Positions 6,846 through 7,835 of a DNA stretch of 7,835 nucleotides are shown one piece after another. The notes below the pieces were generated by a model. That model saw only the letters and a list, made by a program, of their open reading frames with translations. It ran no database searches and was not told the origin of the DNA. Made by a program: the position numbers and the translations under genes. This DNA comes from JAULUH01 sp032111745. GTDB lineage: Bacteria; Chloroflexota; Anaerolineae; JAAEKA01. The DNA lies in NCBI GenBank assembly GCA_032111745.1, contig JAULUH010000339.1:1-7835 (forward strand), in the 5' to 3' direction. Numbering within the stretch: the first letter of the stretch is position 1; each line of letters begins with the position of its first letter.

Positions 6846-6874
6846 TTGACAATCCCCCACAATCCTGGTATGAA
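6846..6874 (+). promoter_or_regulatory. Sigma70-type promoter for HMG-CoA reductase
   Basis: A perfect TTGACA (6846-6851) and TATGAA (6869-6874) are separated by exactly 17 bases, and TGG at 6866-6868 supplies an extended -10. The predicted start near 6881 leaves a leader of about 35 bases holding the AGGAGG. The gene is therefore probably transcribed independently of the lipoprotein gene upstream. Confidence 0.8.
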
Positions 6875-6900
6875 TCCTGCATTCTGCGAGCCACACCCCC

Positions 6901-6906
6901 AGGAGG
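6901..6906 (+). promoter_or_regulatory. Consensus ribosome-binding site of HMG-CoA reductase
   Basis: A full AGGAGG lies nine bases before the ATG at 6916. It fixes that start and suggests strong translation, unlike the lipoprotein and transporter genes, which lack a clear site. Confidence 0.85.
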
Positions 6907-6915
6907 ATACCGGCC

Positions 6916-7835
6916 ATGGCACTTGGGATTCCCAGCCTGCTGCTCAAGCAGCTCTACACCTTTGACAGCCTGAAGAACGTCAACGGCAGTGTCCAGTTCT
7001 CGCTGAAAAACCGCCTGAGCGACGCCACCGTGACCAGCCTGGAGAGCGTGGCCTTCGACGGCGTCGAGGTGCCCCGCCAGTCTCTCTCCGTGAAGCTGGA
7101 CGACGGCCAGGTGCTGACCCCGGACGACATTGTCCACAAGCCCATCGATTTCCCCCTGCGGCGCTCTCTCGACATCTACGCGGCCATCCCGCCCCTGGCC
7201 GATGGCAAACATCGCATCGAGGTGGCCTTCACCGCCGACCCCTTTGGCCGGCTCAAGCTTAAGGTAGACGGCTCCATCATCCAGCACCAGGAACGTGCGG
7301 TGAAGATCCCGCGCGACTCTGCTGACGACTACTCGGACGGGGCCATCGCCGCCCGGCAGAGCTTCATCGAGGAGTTCACGGGGGTCAAGCTCAAGCACAT
7401 CACCCACTATAACTTCGATCCCCACATCCTTCAGGGCAACGTGGAGAACTTCACCGGCGTCGCCCAGGTGCCCATAGGCTTTGCCGGGCCCATCCTGATC
7501 CAAGGCGAGCATGCCCAGGGGGAGTTCATCGTGCCCATGGCCACCGCCGAGGGCACCCTGGTGGCCTCCTACAACCGCGGCATGAAGGTCCTCAACCTCA
7601 GCGGCGGCGTCAAGGTGAGCGTCATCGGCGACGCCATGCAGCGCGCGCCGGTGTTCGTGTTCGACGACGCCCGCGCCGCCCGCCAGTTCGTCACCTGGTG
7701 CCGCGACCACATGGACCAGATTCGCGAGGAAGCCGAGGCGACCTCCAGCGTGGCCAGGTTGGAGTACATCGACTTCTACCTGGCGGCCAAGTTCGCCTTC
7801 CTGCGCTTCAACTTCTCCACCGGGGATGCCGCCGG
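6916..7835 (+). CDS. Hydroxymethylglutaryl-CoA reductase, N-terminal part (runs off the edge)
   Basis: The frame stays open from the ATG for 306 complete codons to the window edge. HMG-CoA reductase reduces HMG-CoA with NAD(P)H to mevalonate, the committed step of the mevalonate route to isoprenoids. From about residue 125 the protein follows the catalytic domain of the family: ENFTGVAQVPIGFAGPILI (177-195), VPMATAEGTLVAS (206-218) with the probable catalytic E212, the NRG triplet (220-222), and RFNFSTGDAA at the edge (297-306), matching the family's TGDA.G nucleotide-binding signature. These motifs resemble class I (archaeal/eukaryotic-type) more than class II. The remaining catalytic Lys, Asp and His would lie beyond the window. 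Residues about 12-122 form an extra beta-rich domain (QFSLKNRLSDATVTSLESVA, then HRIEVAFTADPFGRLKLKVDG) with no predicted membrane helix, not a standard part of bacterial enzymes. It faintly recalls beta-subunits of C-glycoside deglycosidases, but I am unsure. Mevalonate-type pathways are known in some Chloroflexota, such as Roseiflexus. Confidence 0.93.
   Translation, partial: MALGIPSLLLKQLYTFDSLKNVNGSVQFSLKNRLSDATVTSLESVAFDGVEVPRQSLSVKLDDGQVLTPDDIVHKPIDFPLRRSLDIYAAIPPLADGKHRIEVAFTADPFGRLKLKVDGSIIQHQERAVKIPRDSADDYSDGAIAARQSFIEEFTGVKLKHITHYNFDPHILQGNVENFTGVAQVPIGFAGPILIQGEHAQGEFIVPMATAEGTLVASYNRGMKVLNLSGGVKVSVIGDAMQRAPVFVFDDARAARQFVTWCRDHMDQIREEAEATSSVARLEYIDFYLAAKFAFLRFNFSTGDAA

Noticed and set aside
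6508..7710. Long open frame of about 400 codons on the minus strand
   Set aside because: It lies antisense to the lipoprotein end and the HMG-CoA reductase, spans both of their regulatory regions, and has low-complexity His/Gly/Asp-rich translation. High third-position GC in the true genes creates such shadows.

Overview
The window is GC-rich (well over 60% by eye), with compact genes, an imperfect hairpin repeat of the CATTGCGAG...GAAGCAATCTC type and 9-bp degenerate tandem repeats. An HMG-CoA reductase (mevalonate pathway) and a lipoprotein built from BNR/Asp-box propeller blades plus a glycosidase domain fit the Chloroflexota (Anaerolineae- or Caldilinea-like lineages) best. That placement is inference from gene content and repeat style, not proof. 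No RNA genes, transposase, CRISPR array or phage gene were seen.

Layout, left to right. Bases 1-70 hold the last 22 codons of an unidentified plus-strand gene. A ten-helix EamA/DMT-family transporter follows (151-1026, +). It converges on a full-length AMP-forming acetyl-CoA synthetase (3050-1116, -), which has a near-consensus promoter (TTGACG-N17-TATAAT) and a GGAG ribosome-binding site. The 284-base divergent gap (3051-3334) carries that promoter, a possible extended -10 promoter facing right, a short palindrome and a REP-like hairpin. Next is a large secreted lipoprotein (3335-6805, +): lipobox, 13 Asp-box propeller blades, a Ser/Pro linker made of 9-bp DNA repeats, a clan GH-A glycosidase-like domain with both catalytic Glu, and a C-terminal beta-sandwich. 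After a weak terminator-like hairpin and a strong promoter (TTGACA-N17-TATGAA with a TG extension) comes the first part of an HMG-CoA reductase (6916 to the edge, +), which has an unusual beta-rich N-terminal domain of about 120 residues.

The genes do not form one operon. The synthetase and the HMG-CoA reductase each have a recognisable promoter, and the lipoprotein between them is flanked by regulatory DNA. Acetyl-CoA synthetase makes acetyl-CoA and HMG-CoA reductase draws on acetyl-CoA-derived HMG-CoA for isoprenoid lipids, but no direct regulatory link is visible. I do not see an obvious new multi-gene system. The most unusual items are the propeller-glycosidase fusion whose linker is a repeat element translated in frame, and the extra N-terminal domain on the HMG-CoA reductase.
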